Shown: in pieces, positions 63,935 through 64,000 of the stretch
Layout: each line of letters opens with the position of its first letter
Numbering within the stretch: the first letter of the stretch is position 1
NCBI GenBank assembly: GCA_965214955.1
Contig: CBDCCU010000009.1
Location: 930,001-994,000 of the forward strand
Source of the DNA: Aliikangiella sp965214955
GTDB lineage: Bacteria; Pseudomonadota; Gammaproteobacteria; Enterobacterales; Kangiellaceae
DNA length: 64,000 nucleotides
Reading direction: 5' to 3'
Notes under the pieces: generated by a model
Told to the model about the DNA's origin: nothing
The model's input: the letters and a program-made list of their open reading frames with translations, nothing else
Databases searched by the model: none
Made by a program: the position numbers and the translations under genes

Positions 63935-64000
63935 TCAAAGGCAGTGGTTAAATATAATTATTATTGCCACTAGCGCAATGTTTTTAATTATGGTGCTTAT
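63912..64000 (+). CDS. DUF4340-like membrane protein, 5' end only
   Basis: An ATG at 63912 overlaps the GldFG-like gene by 23 bases and opens a frame MRKKNPLSQRQWLNIIIIAT that runs to the window end, showing a hydrophobic TM start. The third gene in these clusters is usually a DUF4340 protein with one N-terminal TM helix; assignment is by position and topology. Confidence 0.55.
   Translation, partial: MRKKNPLSQRQWLNIIIIATSAMFLIMVL

Overview
The window is chromosomal DNA of an AT-rich gammaproteobacterium. The evidence is the tRNA-Thr/Tyr/Gly/Thr-tuf-tRNA-Trp-secE-nusG order, the rplKAJL-rpoBC and rpsL-rpsG-fusA-tuf blocks, a Crp protein of the E. coli type with an OsmC neighbour, and a mrcA/pilMNOPQ-aroK-aroB-damX cluster. 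A marine Alteromonadales-like or Kangiellaceae-like host would fit, but the family cannot be settled from sequence reading alone.

Layout. 1-18945 is the translation and transcription super-cluster: a tRNA-tuf operon, secE-nusG, the L11/L1 and L10/L7-L12 genes with an L10 leader RNA, rpoB, rpoC, then the str operon behind a near-consensus sigma70 promoter. The two tuf genes encode identical proteins and share a 479-base identical 5' tract. 19057-30282 is accessory: a truncated nitroreductase, then a gene of over 9 kb for a secreted fibronectin-III/SpvB/FG-GAP/RHS protein, a C-terminal HNH nuclease tip in another reading frame, and a candidate immunity gene. The large gene appears broken or switched at two homopolymers, a T7 in the signal-peptide region and an A5 just before the nuclease tip. 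30283-32270 is an insertion graveyard: a 3' fragment of an IS256-type transposase, a 23-codon head of a REP-type Y1 transposase and a complete 323-residue RAYT-like Y1 transposase.

32312-47677 is mostly housekeeping: a PLP decarboxylase, an OsmC protein, crp, penicillin-binding protein 1A, divergent type IV pilus assembly genes pilMNOPQ, shikimate genes aroK and aroB, the cell-division SPOR protein DamX, and hemE. 47765-55495 holds an Ig-like lipoprotein, a YheT hydrolase, a GMC oxidoreductase with a small partner, coaD, a 2[4Fe-4S] ferredoxin, a stand-alone ExbD and a DUF3301 protein.

55542-64000 is again partly accessory: a sterol-desaturase-family membrane protein, a 268-bp MITE-like element with 34-bp terminal inverted repeats, a CadC-like winged-helix/TPR regulator whose upstream region overlaps that element, a second RAYT copy (about 95% identical to the first) beside a cluster of REP-like palindromes, small unidentified peptides, and the start of a Gld-type ABC export operon that runs off the end.

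The most interesting parts are the RHS/HNH-immunity locus with its two homopolymer frame breaks, and the RAYT/REP/MITE repeat ecology.
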